DNA of 64,000 nucleotides from Flammeovirga pacifica (GTDB taxonomy: Bacteria; Bacteroidota; Bacteroidia; Cytophagales; Flammeovirgaceae), in contig NZ_JRYR02000002.1 in assembly GCF_000807855.2 (NCBI RefSeq), positions 1,007,756-1,071,755 of the forward strand, given 5' to 3'. The notes under the pieces are model-generated. The model ran no database searches and was not told the origin of the DNA. It worked only from the letters and a program-made list of their open reading frames with translations. Positions 56,301 through 64,000 of the stretch are shown in pieces (positions within the stretch are counted from its first letter, which is position 1; each line of letters opens with the position of its first letter). The translations under genes and the position numbers were made by a program.

Positions 56301-57522
56301 ACTGATTATAACTCAGTTCATCAATTTTTGAAAATACTTTATTTTTGGGATCATAGATGGTTACCCCTCCACTTTCAGTACCAAAATAAATATCATCATT
56401 GGCTCCCTTAACAATAGTATTGACTACATTATAGCTTAATTGAGTACCATTTTTCTCTTCAAATCTTTCGAAACTTAGTAACTGATCAGACCAATAATTT
56501 ATCCCTCCAAAATAAGTTGCAATCCATATTCCACCATCAACATCCGTAAATAAGGAACGAATATTATTCCCCGTTAGTCCATTACTATTTTTGGGATCAT
56601 GTTGTAATTTTGCTATTATTTTAGATTGTTCATTGATTATATTAACGCCGTCATAAGTACCTACCCACAATCTTTCGTCATGATCTAATGTCAAACAACG
56701 AATAATCTTATTCGATAGTTGTTGATTGGTTATTTTTTCAAAGTTTTCAAACTCGGTTTTTCCTTTTTTTAAACAAAACAAACCCTGAGAGGTACCTGTC
56801 CAGATATTACCATGACTATCTTGTAAAATATCATTTACAGTAATATTAGCTTTATCAAGATTCAGATATTTTTGGAATTTAAGTTTGCCATTATCAATAG
56901 AGGTTACTTTATTGACTCCCTGCTTTGTACCAACCCATATTGTACCATCTTTTGTTTGATAGATTTTAGTTACTCTACTAGAGCTTATTGAATATTCATC
57001 CTTCGTCTTTTTGTTACTAACGTAAATATTAGTACGCCTATCATAATATTCTACTCCAGCATCTGTTGCGAGTAATACCTCATGATCATTTAGGGTTAAT
57101 ACATCAAAAACTCTTCGTACAAAAACGGTATTAGATTCTGGTTTTGACAAGTTATAATTGATGACAGAATCAAATTTATAATTATATTCTCTTAAACCTC
57201 TTTTTGATCCTAATAAAATGTTTTCATTGGAATCAATATGAATCGAGAAAATATCATTAACTCCTTGACCTTTAGTGACTTCATCTTCACGAAGCATCAC
57301 TTTTAACTCCACTCCATCGTACCTCATTAAACCGTTTCTCGTACCAAACCAGATAAAGCCTAAATCATCTTGATCGATGGAATTGACGGAATTCAGTGAG
57401 AAGCCTTCTGAAGTAGATATATGTCGAAAATAATTGAACTGATGTTGACCATATGTTTCTGTATGGACAGACAAAAACATCAATGTTGTTAGAAAGAATA
57501 AATAAAAAAATCTATAAAACAT
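53395..57522 (-). CDS. Hybrid two-component system regulator (second HTCS)
   Basis: 1375 residues from the ATG ending at 57522; a TTG five codons upstream is less likely. A signal peptide (about 1-26) leads a periplasmic double propeller of reg_prop repeats (about 35-700; IWVGTKQG, LWVGTYDG, LWIGTINR) and a Y_Y_Y domain. One membrane helix lies near residues 800-820. HisKA with His853 (FFTNISHEFRTPL), HATPase (NLISNAFKYTSP), a receiver with Asp1168 (ISDVMMPVMDG) and a C-terminal AraC domain (about 1270-1370) follow. It sits between the rhamnose genes and the cyanophycin-type operon. Regulators of this class usually sense glycans, so control of the rhamnose locus is the conservative reading. 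Confidence 0.94.
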   Translation of the reverse strand: MFYRFFYLFFLTTLMFLSVHTETYGQHQFNYFRHISTSEGFSLNSVNSIDQDDLGFIWFGTRNGLMRYDGVELKVMLREDEVTKGQGVNDIFSIHIDSNENILLGSKRGLREYNYKFDSVINYNLSKPESNTVFVRRVFDVLTLNDHEVLLATDAGVEYYDRRTNIYVSNKKTKDEYSISSSRVTKIYQTKDGTIWVGTKQGVNKVTSIDNGKLKFQKYLNLDKANITVNDILQDSHGNIWTGTSQGLFCLKKGKTEFENFEKITNQQLSNKIIRCLTLDHDERLWVGTYDGVNIINEQSKIIAKLQHDPKNSNGLTGNNIRSLFTDVDGGIWIATYFGGINYWSDQLLSFERFEEKNGTQLSYNVVNTIVKGANDDIYFGTESGGVTIYDPKNKVFSKIDELSYNQSIGGVKTLFYEGNNKVWLGTFDKGLIHLDLKTKAYKIYQSKVSDPETISSNKLISIQKAIDGKLWIGTINRGLNLFNPKTNKFQQFKATDAQPKIAHNNVRSLLINSKGDLYVGTGLGLSMLTQEDYLKGNLDFHFMKTMKVENDNLYVNDIIESENGVIWFAAQTRGLFFLKGDEIHSANLEGITSVFSIVQGKDDGKLWLSTEEGIVSYDPITKAQELFNNESGVLPNEFNRGARMVSSDGKIYFGGASGVTSFHPSALGKNNEYAPNVVLSDITLLGNTLKVNDEYGILKNTIEYTDEITLDYDQHIFTLSFTMPNYIFPENKEFSYRLLGLNDTWVRTSNNDVSYAIQKGGDYIFEVKGFNSHGVETKEVTRLKVHLKDAPWLTTWAYFGYCLVVLAIFGLVTYFFKSRLKLQHKLEMETQSLTHQKEIHQQKLRFFTNISHEFRTPLTLISGPLEKLITDYKGPSSVYKQLLVIKKNTDQLFKLINELMDFRKLENNQVHLKAAEGNIVKFIHEMFLSFSEQAKLRSIEYTFSTENDEILVFYDRDQLEKVLYNLISNAFKYTSPKGSIAVNVSVINDQLNISIKDSGIGISTKHLDKIFDRFYMATNEGNRTKKRNGSGIGLAIVKDIVDLHKGDIRVESEKGKGSNFIINLKFGHSHFTSEEIIENFKDSEDITQYTDAEGYMDDVKNAVLELEEDTNQNNDDLPTILVVEDNPDIINFIHNILCAEYKVYRSENGAVGFQQALSVQPDLIISDVMMPVMDGIELCSKIKSDERTSHIPVMLLTARTSLIYKINALESGAEDYLSKPFEVKELLLKCKNMIKTHSSIKKKFIESGATPEKEEKVDSVDEVLMNNAIKFIKENIENQFLNINYLCEELGISRSLLFTKFKAWTNQTPNEYILNVRMKKAATLIEQGKVNISDVGYKVGFKSANYFSKSFKKHYSMSPKEYASKFKESLGIDE

Positions 57523-57723
57523 AAGCAAAAAACTCAAAGTTTTACTGGACGAAAAATAAATGTTAATAAATATACTTTATTAAATAGAAATTACCCAATT
57601 TTAGTCCTAATTTTTCTACAATAAGTGATACATCCATAACATTGATCACTACTTCGTTTCATTTCATTTCAATTTAAAAACAAATAAATTTCTGATTACC
57701 AATCATAAATTTATTTTCTAATA

Positions 57724-57765
57724 AAAAATCACTCCTATTTACTACAATAAACAGAAGTGATTTTT
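57724..57765 (-). terminator. Terminator after the NCS1-type permease gene
   Basis: AAAAATCACT (57724-57733) is the reverse complement of AGTGATTTTT (57756-57765), and inner T/A-rich bases can add pairs. On the minus strand it directly follows the permease stop and ends in a T run. Confidence 0.75.
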
Positions 57766-57775
57766 CTAACTATTT

Positions 57776-59212
57776 TTATTTTTTCGAAGTTGCTTTTTGA
57801 GTGTATTTACTAAATACTAAATACAACACTCCACATAACAACCATGCAGGCAGCGTTACAAATGATAAGAAAACATCGTATTGTACTGATATGAAATAGA
57901 ACAAACCGAAACTAATTAACCATGCTAAAAATACTGAGGTATTGAATTTAATACCCGCTACTTCAGCATAATTTTTAGTGACACCAAACTTTTCAGCAAA
58001 GAAATGTTCGAATACGATTATTGCTCCAAAAGGAGATAATATAAATCCATATAGGGCTACAAAACCTAATAATTTCATGGCAAATGCAGGAAATAAACCT
58101 GCAATTGTTGCTACAGTACCTGCAATAATGGTCACCCAGAAAGTGGATAGTTTTGGCATTATTCCTTGGAAAGCTAAACCTGCTCTGTAAATAGTTGGAT
58201 TGGCGGTGGTCCAACCTGCTAAAACTACTGCTATAATACCTAATGCTCCGATAGCGTTATACGCTAATGGACCTGGTGCTACTGGAGGAGCTTCGCCATT
58301 GTTTAAGTAAGTCATAGCTTCTGGAGACTGTAAGTATACAGCGTACAATAATGCTGCTGCAATCCATGCCATATAGTGACCTACATACATTCCGGCAGCA
58401 GTTGCCCAACCACTGTTTGCTGACTTTGCAAAACGGAAAACCGATAAATCTGACATTCCAATATGCATTGCTCCATTGGCAAACCAAGACCAAATGACTA
58501 CATGCCAAAATGTAAATTTTGTTTGTCCTTTGAAAGGTTCTCCACCTTCTCCCCAAATTCCCCAAAATTTATCAAAGCTATCAACTCCTAATTGATTTAA
58601 TGCGACAATTCCTGACACAAAAAATGCCAATACAATAATAGGTGACATCCAATTGGCTGCTTTAGATACTGTTTCATATCCTTTAGAGGCAATTAATGAA
58701 ATCACTACACCGATCACAACAACAATAGCTACCCACATCCCACTGTTTGGCATCGTGTCTGTTAGCTTAGGCATTTCTAAATTAAACGGAATACCTACAG
58801 CTGTTGCTGAAACGGTAATCATTGACCCTGCCAAGAAACAGAATAAGATACCATTGGCTAGATTGTAACCAATCACTAATTTTCTACCTGCAATTTTTTC
58901 TAATTGATAATATAAAGTCAGTCTATTTTTTACGGCAACTTCAGAAGTTAAAAATCTCCATGATAAAACCGCTAGTAGGTTACCGATTAATAATCCTACA
59001 ATTAAATCAAAGGCACTTACACCTGCAGTTAAGAATAAAGGTCCAATCATAAACTCTGTACCTGCTGCATGTTCTCCGGCATACATACCCACAAAACTTT
59101 TCCAACCTTTCAATTTCGAGGCAGGAACTTTTTCTCTTTCAAATTCTCCTCCACCGGTATCGTTGCCTTGGTCGAGTACCTCAACTTCATTATCTATTAC
59201 ATACTGACTCAT
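57776..59212 (-). CDS. NCS1-family (purine-cytosine permease-like) transporter
   Basis: A 478-residue inner-membrane protein with about twelve helices. The opening region KLKGWKSFVGMYAGEHAAGTEFMIGPLF is in the place of the conserved first helix of NCS1 symporters. Other family-like parts are SWFANGAMHIGMSDLSVFRFAKS and the helix around GWTTANPTIYRAG. NCS1 proteins carry nucleobases, hydantoins or vitamins with sodium or protons. Here the gene is downstream of rhaM and a GH78 rhamnosidase, with no nucleobase gene nearby. A role in sugar uptake, for example rhamnose, is suggested by context only. The first 30 residues are a charged cytoplasmic tail. Confidence 0.78.
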   Translation of the reverse strand: MSQYVIDNEVEVLDQGNDTGGGEFEREKVPASKLKGWKSFVGMYAGEHAAGTEFMIGPLFLTAGVSAFDLIVGLLIGNLLAVLSWRFLTSEVAVKNRLTLYYQLEKIAGRKLVIGYNLANGILFCFLAGSMITVSATAVGIPFNLEMPKLTDTMPNSGMWVAIVVVIGVVISLIASKGYETVSKAANWMSPIIVLAFFVSGIVALNQLGVDSFDKFWGIWGEGGEPFKGQTKFTFWHVVIWSWFANGAMHIGMSDLSVFRFAKSANSGWATAAGMYVGHYMAWIAAALLYAVYLQSPEAMTYLNNGEAPPVAPGPLAYNAIGALGIIAVVLAGWTTANPTIYRAGLAFQGIMPKLSTFWVTIIAGTVATIAGLFPAFAMKLLGFVALYGFILSPFGAIIVFEHFFAEKFGVTKNYAEVAGIKFNTSVFLAWLISFGLFYFISVQYDVFLSFVTLPAWLLCGVLYLVFSKYTQKATSKK

Positions 59213-59387
59213 AGTATTATTGCTTTATGTGTTTAAAAAATGCATAAGTTAATTATCACTTATGTTATTCATTGGTACTTTCTTTTGTCTGATTTATCAA
59301 AAGAAAACATCTTTCATTTCAATTGTATTTGTACCTCTATTAATGATACAGAGAAACAACTAAATCGTTATTTCATTCTCTTGGATT

Positions 59388-60533
59388 TCATTGTTTATCA
59401 TAGCTTATCATTTTTAAACTTGATGGAGATCCTATCCCTTTTATTTCGTCTATTTTTGATAATAAACCTGTGTTCTGATCTCTTTTAAATACCACTAGAT
59501 TATTTGAGATCTTATTGGCAACAATCAAAAAATCCCCTGTTGGATCTATCACAAAACTGCGTGGTATTTCTCCAAAAGTAGATGAATGTCCTATCAAACT
59601 AAGTGATCCTTTTTTAGGATGAATTTTAAAAATCGAAATGGAATTTTCCGACTTCCTATTGGAGGCATATAAAAACTTACCATCAGGAGAAATATGTATA
59701 TCTGCAGAAGCATAAATTTCATATTCCCTTTCATAAGAAGGATAAGATTGTTTCCATTTTAGTTTCCCATTTTTGTATTGATAATAGGCCACTGATCCAC
59801 TTAGTTCTTCAATACTGTAAACAAAAGGTTGGTTAGGATGAAATACAAGATGTCTTGGTCCACTTCCTTCTTTTGTTGAAATAGTTAAGTCCTCTCTAGC
59901 TACTAATAATTCATCTTCAGTGTAACTAAACACTCTCAACTTATCACTTCCTAAATCGGGAGAAACTACAAATTTCCCATCATTACTAAAAAAGCTAGAA
60001 TGTAAATGGGCTTTGTCTTGTCTTCCTTTTACACTACTGCTACCTTCAAATTCAAAGAATTGAGCAATGGGCTGAAGACTTCCATCTGCGGCACACTCAA
60101 AAGTACTCACACTTGCCTCTGTATAATTCGAAGCAACCACATGTTTACTGTTCGGACTAACCGATAAGTGAGCTGGGTTTCTAGCTTTTGTAGTTTGTTT
60201 ATTTAAAAAGCTGATTTTACCAGTTGAACGATCTATTCTAAAGGAAGAAACATTACCGTGTTGAGGCAACTTTGACTCCGTACAAGCATATAAAAATTGA
60301 CCATTAGGTGAAATACACAAGAAAGATGGATTGACAAGTTTATCTTTTCTTTCTATTTCTGTAAGTCGACCTGTTTCTGTATCAAAATCATAGACATAAA
60401 TTCCCTCCGATGGCTGACCTCCTGTGTAAGACCCAACGTATAAATAGGTTTTCACCTTTTCTTGCCCTAGGACAAAATAAGATATCATACTAAAAATTAA
60501 TGTGAGGAAGAATTGTGTTTTCATGCTTTTCAT
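59388..60533 (-). CDS. Secreted lactonase-type seven-bladed beta-propeller
   Basis: A 381-residue protein with a signal peptide (about 1-23, FVLGQ). The body is a lactonase/6-phosphogluconolactonase (Pgl) propeller with recurring blade ends such as FLCISPNGQFLYACTE, HLSVSPNSKHVVASNY, DIHISPDGKFLYASNR and FVIDPTGDFLIVANK. Pgl enzymes are cytoplasmic, so the signal peptide sets this one apart and suggests a sugar lactone or another ligand in the periplasm. It starts 31 bp after rhaM in the same operon. An ATG three codons in is an alternative start. The substrate is unknown. Confidence 0.83.
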   Translation of the reverse strand: MKSMKTQFFLTLIFSMISYFVLGQEKVKTYLYVGSYTGGQPSEGIYVYDFDTETGRLTEIERKDKLVNPSFLCISPNGQFLYACTESKLPQHGNVSSFRIDRSTGKISFLNKQTTKARNPAHLSVSPNSKHVVASNYTEASVSTFECAADGSLQPIAQFFEFEGSSSVKGRQDKAHLHSSFFSNDGKFVVSPDLGSDKLRVFSYTEDELLVAREDLTISTKEGSGPRHLVFHPNQPFVYSIEELSGSVAYYQYKNGKLKWKQSYPSYEREYEIYASADIHISPDGKFLYASNRKSENSISIFKIHPKKGSLSLIGHSSTFGEIPRSFVIDPTGDFLIVANKISNNLVVFKRDQNTGLLSKIDEIKGIGSPSSLKMISYDKQ

Positions 60534-60564
60534 AGAATGGATAAAATCTAATAACTCACTAAAA

Positions 60565-60876
60565 TTACATTTGGAATACCTCTTCTAATTCTATTGATTC
60601 AGGCGATAAATCATCGTTAGTAATCATAATATCTGCCATATATTCCCACCATTTCTGTACCACTTCGTTATGTCCCAAATCTTGAGAATTTTTGTTACCT
60701 ACCACTTTTTGAAAGGCAAATAAAATATCCGTTTCTTCGTCTAGAAAAATGAAGTACTCGTTAATACCATATTCTTGAAGAAGTGCTTTTAATTCAGGCC
60801 AAATCAAATCATGACGTCTGATGTATTCGCTCTTCATTCCGGGCTTTAACTTCATTTTAAATGCTAGAGTTTTCAT
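60565..60876 (-). CDS. rhaM: L-rhamnose mutarotase
   Basis: A 103-residue protein matching E. coli RhaM over its length: EYIRRHDLIWPEL with the catalytic His22, YGINEYFIFLDEET, QKWWEYMADIM (Trp76-Trp77) and the SPESIELEEVF tail. It interconverts alpha- and beta-L-rhamnopyranose so that rhamnose isomerase gets its preferred anomer. It is cytoplasmic with no signal peptide. It lies 41 bp after the GH78 rhamnosidase gene, which supplies its substrate. The kinase and isomerase must be elsewhere. Confidence 0.96.
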   Translation of the reverse strand: MKTLAFKMKLKPGMKSEYIRRHDLIWPELKALLQEYGINEYFIFLDEETDILFAFQKVVGNKNSQDLGHNEVVQKWWEYMADIMITNDDLSPESIELEEVFQM

Positions 60877-60917
60877 AAAAAAGTGTTTGTTATTTACTGG
60901 TTGAAATAAAATATCTA

Positions 60918-63647
60918 TTATAAATCTTTGGCTTTCTGAAGAGAATACATAAAAGTATACTCCCCCGATCCAAGATCTTGCTGTGTATCTATATTGATGA
61001 CTTTGCCTTTATTATTTTTGACAATAATTTCTTTTCCTTCCGACTCTGGCAAAATCACTTTTCCGGTAGTATTCGGAGGAATAGTAATATGATATGTCAT
61101 GGTTTTATCAACAATAGACCAATCAGACACAATTTCTCCGTAAAGAGATTCAAATGCTGTTCTGCTACTTGTCAATCCTCCCCCTGGGTGAGGAGAAAAA
61201 ACAATACGCTTATACCCTGGGTTTTCTTCATCCAATTGTACCCCACCAACATGGCTATACAACCACTCACCAATAGCACCATAAGCATAATGATTGAAAC
61301 TGTTCATCCCGTCAATAATGGTCCCGTCTGGTTTTTGAGTATCCCATCTTTCCCAAATAGTTGTTGCCCCTTGCGTTACAGGATACAACCAACTTGGATA
61401 TTCTTTTCTATTTAATAGCATGAAAGCCAGATCATCTCTATTGATTTTAGAAAGAGAAGAACAAAGAATTGGTGTACCTACAAAACCCGTCGTTAAATGC
61501 TTGAATTTCTTTACATCATTGGCTAAGTTTTTAGCTACTGCTTGCTTTAAATGTTCTGGCACTAAATCAAAAGAAATGGCCAAAGCATAAGCTGTTTGTG
61601 TGTGAGAAACCAACCTTCCATTAGGAGTGATATATTCATTGATAAAAGCTTCTTTTACCTTTTCTGCTAATTGCTGATAGTTTTTCTGCGCTTCTTTATG
61701 ACCAAGAATACCTGCTACTTTGCTTAAAATTGATGTACTATAATGATAATAAGCCGTTGCAATTAAATCCTTTTCCGTTACTGCTCCTGCATAAGAAGGA
61801 TTGTTGGACTGAAATGCCAACCAATCTCCCCAATGGTGTTTTCTTGTCTCATTCCACAAGTAATCATCGCCTGCTCTTTTCTTCATATAAAGCACCCATT
61901 TCTCCATGCTATTGTACTGCTCTTCGAGGATACGTTTATCTCCATATACTTTATAGACCGTCCAAGGCACAATCACTGCAGCATCACCCCAAGCTGTTGA
62001 TCCGCCAAGTTTATTATTCCACATATCAGGAATAATATTTGGTACCTCACCATCAGGTTGCTGATCTAAAGCCAAATCTTTCAACCATTTTGTATAAAAA
62101 GGAGCCACATTAAAATTGTAAGCACCAGTCATACTAAATACTTGCGTATCTCCAGTCCAACCCACACGTTCATCTCTTTGAGGACAGTCGGTAGGTATAT
62201 CAAGAAAATTGTCTTTTTGAGACCATCTAATATTGCTTTGTAATTGATTGATCAAAGAATCTGAACAAGAAAATGAACCCGTTGATTGCATCTCAGAATG
62301 AATCACCACGCCAGTTACTTCTTCAGTAGATAGTTCTTCGATTTGTCCTTCGATAGAAATATATCTAAAGCCATGAAAAGTAAAATGAGGTTCAAAAACT
62401 TCTTCTCCCTCCCCTTTCAGAATATAAATATCTGTTGCTTCTGCAGATCGCAAATTTTTAGTAAAGAAATTACCCTCTTTATCTAATGCTTCTGCAAACT
62501 TTAGCGTAACTGAGGTTCCTTTTTCACCATTGACTTTTATTCTAGCCCATCCTACAATGTTTTGTCCAAGATCGTAGACCTTTTCGCCTTTAGGTGTAGT
62601 AAATTTCTTTATTGGCTTAATTTCTTGAATGGCTTTAACAGGTAAACTATTAGACGCTACAAGAATATTTTTTGAATGATCTAATACTGCTACAGAAGCC
62701 CATTTTTGATCATTGAAACCAAAAGTATTCCATCCTTCTTCCTCCTTTCTTGCATCGTATTTCTCCCCATTATAAATATCAGACTTAGTGATTGGTCCGT
62801 AAGATGTTTTCCAGTTTTTATCTGTTCCCAACACCTCTTTAGTGCCGTCTTTATAATTTATTTCTATCTGAGCGATAAGGCCCAATTGATCGCCATAAAT
62901 ACCTTTATCACCTTCCCAACCTAAGTTGCCTCTATACCAGCCGTCACCTACAATAGCTCCTATCGCATTATTCGATTTTAATTGATTGGTGATGTCATAC
63001 ACTTGATATTGTATTCTATTATTGTAGCTCGTAAAACCAGGAGTAAATAGTTGGTCGCCCACTTTTTCACCATTAAGATACAATTGATACAACCCCAAAG
63101 AAGAGACATATACCCTAGCAGATTTGATTTCTTTTTTTACTTTAAAATCATTTCTATAATACTGACTCGGTAATGATGCTGTTGATTTCTCTTCTGACTT
63201 AGTAATCCAATTCGCTTCCCACTTAGAAACTTCCATCAATCCCATTTCAAAATAAGAAGGGGTACTCCAATGGCTACTTTTATTTTGGTTATCCCAAACA
63301 CGTACTTGCCAATACACTCTTTCAGAAGAAACTAACTCCTTTCCATCATAAATAATATTGACTGATTGATCTGAAACTACTTTTCCTGTGCTCCAGTACA
63401 AATCTTTGTTATTTTTTAAATTAGCAATAGAAGAACCTACTCTAATTTCATAAGCAGTTTGCTTTACTTGATAGTCTTTTGATATCAATTTCCAAGTTAG
63501 TCTTGGTTGTTGTACATCAATTCCAACAGGGTTAGAACGGTACTCTGTTAAAAGAGAAGATACCTCAATATTCTTTGCCGAACTACCCAGCGATATTAAG
63601 GTGACTACTAATAAACATTTAAAGAAGTAAATCCATTTCATTTTCAT
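60918..63647 (-). CDS. GH78 alpha-L-rhamnosidase, secreted
   Basis: A 909-residue inverting glycosidase that frees terminal alpha-L-rhamnose. The signal peptide covers about residues 1-23, without a lipobox. An N-terminal Ig-like domain (about 28-135: NPVGIDVQQPRLTWKL, ERVYWQVRVWD) and a rhamnose-binding beta-sandwich (about 145-330) precede the six-hairpin barrel (about 460-800). The general acid is Glu493 in CPQRDERVGWTGD, and WNNKLGGSTAWGDAA and HHWGDWLAF are typical. A C-terminal beta-sandwich ends the protein (GKVILPESEGKEI). It lies between a GH105-type gene and rhaM, which points to ulvan or rhamnogalacturonan side chains or backbone. Confidence 0.95.
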   Translation of the reverse strand: MKMKWIYFFKCLLVVTLISLGSSAKNIEVSSLLTEYRSNPVGIDVQQPRLTWKLISKDYQVKQTAYEIRVGSSIANLKNNKDLYWSTGKVVSDQSVNIIYDGKELVSSERVYWQVRVWDNQNKSSHWSTPSYFEMGLMEVSKWEANWITKSEEKSTASLPSQYYRNDFKVKKEIKSARVYVSSLGLYQLYLNGEKVGDQLFTPGFTSYNNRIQYQVYDITNQLKSNNAIGAIVGDGWYRGNLGWEGDKGIYGDQLGLIAQIEINYKDGTKEVLGTDKNWKTSYGPITKSDIYNGEKYDARKEEEGWNTFGFNDQKWASVAVLDHSKNILVASNSLPVKAIQEIKPIKKFTTPKGEKVYDLGQNIVGWARIKVNGEKGTSVTLKFAEALDKEGNFFTKNLRSAEATDIYILKGEGEEVFEPHFTFHGFRYISIEGQIEELSTEEVTGVVIHSEMQSTGSFSCSDSLINQLQSNIRWSQKDNFLDIPTDCPQRDERVGWTGDTQVFSMTGAYNFNVAPFYTKWLKDLALDQQPDGEVPNIIPDMWNNKLGGSTAWGDAAVIVPWTVYKVYGDKRILEEQYNSMEKWVLYMKKRAGDDYLWNETRKHHWGDWLAFQSNNPSYAGAVTEKDLIATAYYHYSTSILSKVAGILGHKEAQKNYQQLAEKVKEAFINEYITPNGRLVSHTQTAYALAISFDLVPEHLKQAVAKNLANDVKKFKHLTTGFVGTPILCSSLSKINRDDLAFMLLNRKEYPSWLYPVTQGATTIWERWDTQKPDGTIIDGMNSFNHYAYGAIGEWLYSHVGGVQLDEENPGYKRIVFSPHPGGGLTSSRTAFESLYGEIVSDWSIVDKTMTYHITIPPNTTGKVILPESEGKEIIVKNNKGKVINIDTQQDLGSGEYTFMYSLQKAKDL

Positions 63648-63669
63648 TTCATCAATTTGTCATAAAAGT

Positions 63670-63716
63670 GAGGCCGTACATCATGCTATATTTTAAATAT
63701 GGCATTGTACGACCTC
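63670..63716 (-). other. Intercistronic hairpin between GH105 and GH78 genes
   Basis: A long near-perfect inverted repeat fills the 76-bp gap: GAGGCCGTACA at 63670-63680 pairs with TGTACGACCTC-type sequence ending at 63716 (G-T pairs), extending to the AT-rich loop. It lacks a long U tract, so it could be a terminator or an RNA stability element between two operon members. Confidence 0.6.
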
Positions 63717-63723
63717 TATCAAT

Positions 63724-64000
63724 TTAATTGGCCACTCTGTTCATCTGTTTTAGCTGTTGCATACTGAAAATTTCTTTTCCTGCCAACAAGAAGGCTCCAG
63801 AAGCATAAACATGAGATTCGTTCACTTTAAAAGGATAAGGATCTCCTGCTACCTGTTGTACATAACCTAATCTTCCTTCTTGGTTTACATTATTACATAA
63901 TGCCGTCCAAGCCAACTCTACTTTAGGTTGATATTTCTTCTCTACTAAACCATTATTAATACCCCATGCCAACGCAAAAGTAAAAAACGAACTACCACTA
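63724..64000 (-). CDS. GH105 unsaturated glycuronyl hydrolase, C-terminal part (partial)
   Basis: The gene runs in from the right edge; about 91 C-terminal residues are present. The visible part, from SGSSFFTFALAWGINNGL through GRLGYVQQVAGDPY to YASGAFLLAGKEI, is the end of a GH105 (YesR/YteR-like) alpha/alpha barrel. The frame stays open to 64000, so the TTG at 63972 is not the real start. GH105 enzymes remove the unsaturated uronic acid from lyase products of rhamnogalacturonan or ulvan. With GH78 and rhaM downstream it completes a rhamnose and uronate release set. Confidence 0.88.
   Translation of the reverse strand, partial: SGSSFFTFALAWGINNGLVEKKYQPKVELAWTALCNNVNQEGRLGYVQQVAGDPYPFKVNESHVYASGAFLLAGKEIFSMQQLKQMNRVAN

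Noticed and set aside
60978-61415. 145-codon plus-strand frame
   Set aside because: It is entirely antisense to the GH78 gene, which is supported by domain motifs along its whole length.
1-64000. CRISPR arrays, tRNA or rRNA genes, insertion sequences, prophage genes
   Set aside because: No regularly spaced repeats, cloverleaf-like or rRNA-like stretches, transposase, integrase or phage proteins were seen on either strand.

Overview
The window looks like a piece of a marine, polysaccharide-degrading Bacteroidota genome, most like the Flammeovirga group of Cytophagales (an inference). The grounds are very low GC, two SusC/SusD pairs, two one-protein hybrid two-component regulators, many secreted lipoproteins, type IX secretion (T9SS) tails, sulfatases and glycoside hydrolases (GH). 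No rRNA, tRNA, phage, insertion sequence or CRISPR array was seen. A GH105 gene fragment is cut by each window edge.

Region A (1-6.6 kb) holds unlinked genes: the end of a GH105-type hydrolase, a secreted protein with a Tyr/Trp/Pro-rich middle and a basic low-complexity tail, a DUF1254/DUF1214 lipoprotein, a GT-C membrane glycosyltransferase and a GNAT acetyltransferase.

Region B (6.6-28.9 kb) is a polysaccharide utilization locus (PUL). Leftward from about 19.3 kb run SusC, SusD, a GH128 enzyme with three CBM-like modules, a GH2 enzyme, a GH16 enzyme with a beta-trefoil tail, and a sulfatase. Rightward from 19.6 kb run a second sulfatase, a hybrid two-component regulator, an AraC regulator and a third sulfatase with an unusual C-S-A-T-R active site. 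The set suggests a sulfated, probably beta-1,3-linked glycan. Two intercistronic hairpins separate susD, GH128 and GH2.

Region C (29-32.6 kb) is a DUF2339 membrane protein overlapping a DUF3999-like partner. Region D (32.7-38.1 kb) is the lower pathway for 6-deoxyhexoses. A class II aldolase yields lactaldehyde, AldA oxidises it to lactate, and LutABC oxidises lactate to pyruvate. A 27-bp palindrome lies between the divergent aldolase and aldA genes.

Region E (38.2-53 kb) is the most interesting part. One SusC/SusD pair and a PKD/beta-propeller lipoprotein are surrounded by three secreted cyanophycinase-like S51 peptidases, a cytoplasmic isoaspartyl peptidase, a YfcC-type carrier and ornithine aminotransferase. 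This reads as a Sus-like system for a polypeptide, cyanophycin (poly-Asp with beta-linked Arg). The steps would be extracellular cleavage to beta-Asp-Arg, SusCD uptake, inner-membrane transport, hydrolysis to Asp and Arg, and ornithine catabolism.

Region F (53.4-64 kb) has a second hybrid two-component regulator, an NCS1-type permease, a secreted lactonase-like beta-propeller, L-rhamnose mutarotase (RhaM), a GH78 alpha-L-rhamnosidase and the end of a GH105 hydrolase. This is a locus for a rhamnose-containing uronic acid polymer such as ulvan or rhamnogalacturonan. Its rhamnose would feed region D. Rhamnose isomerase and kinase are not in the window.
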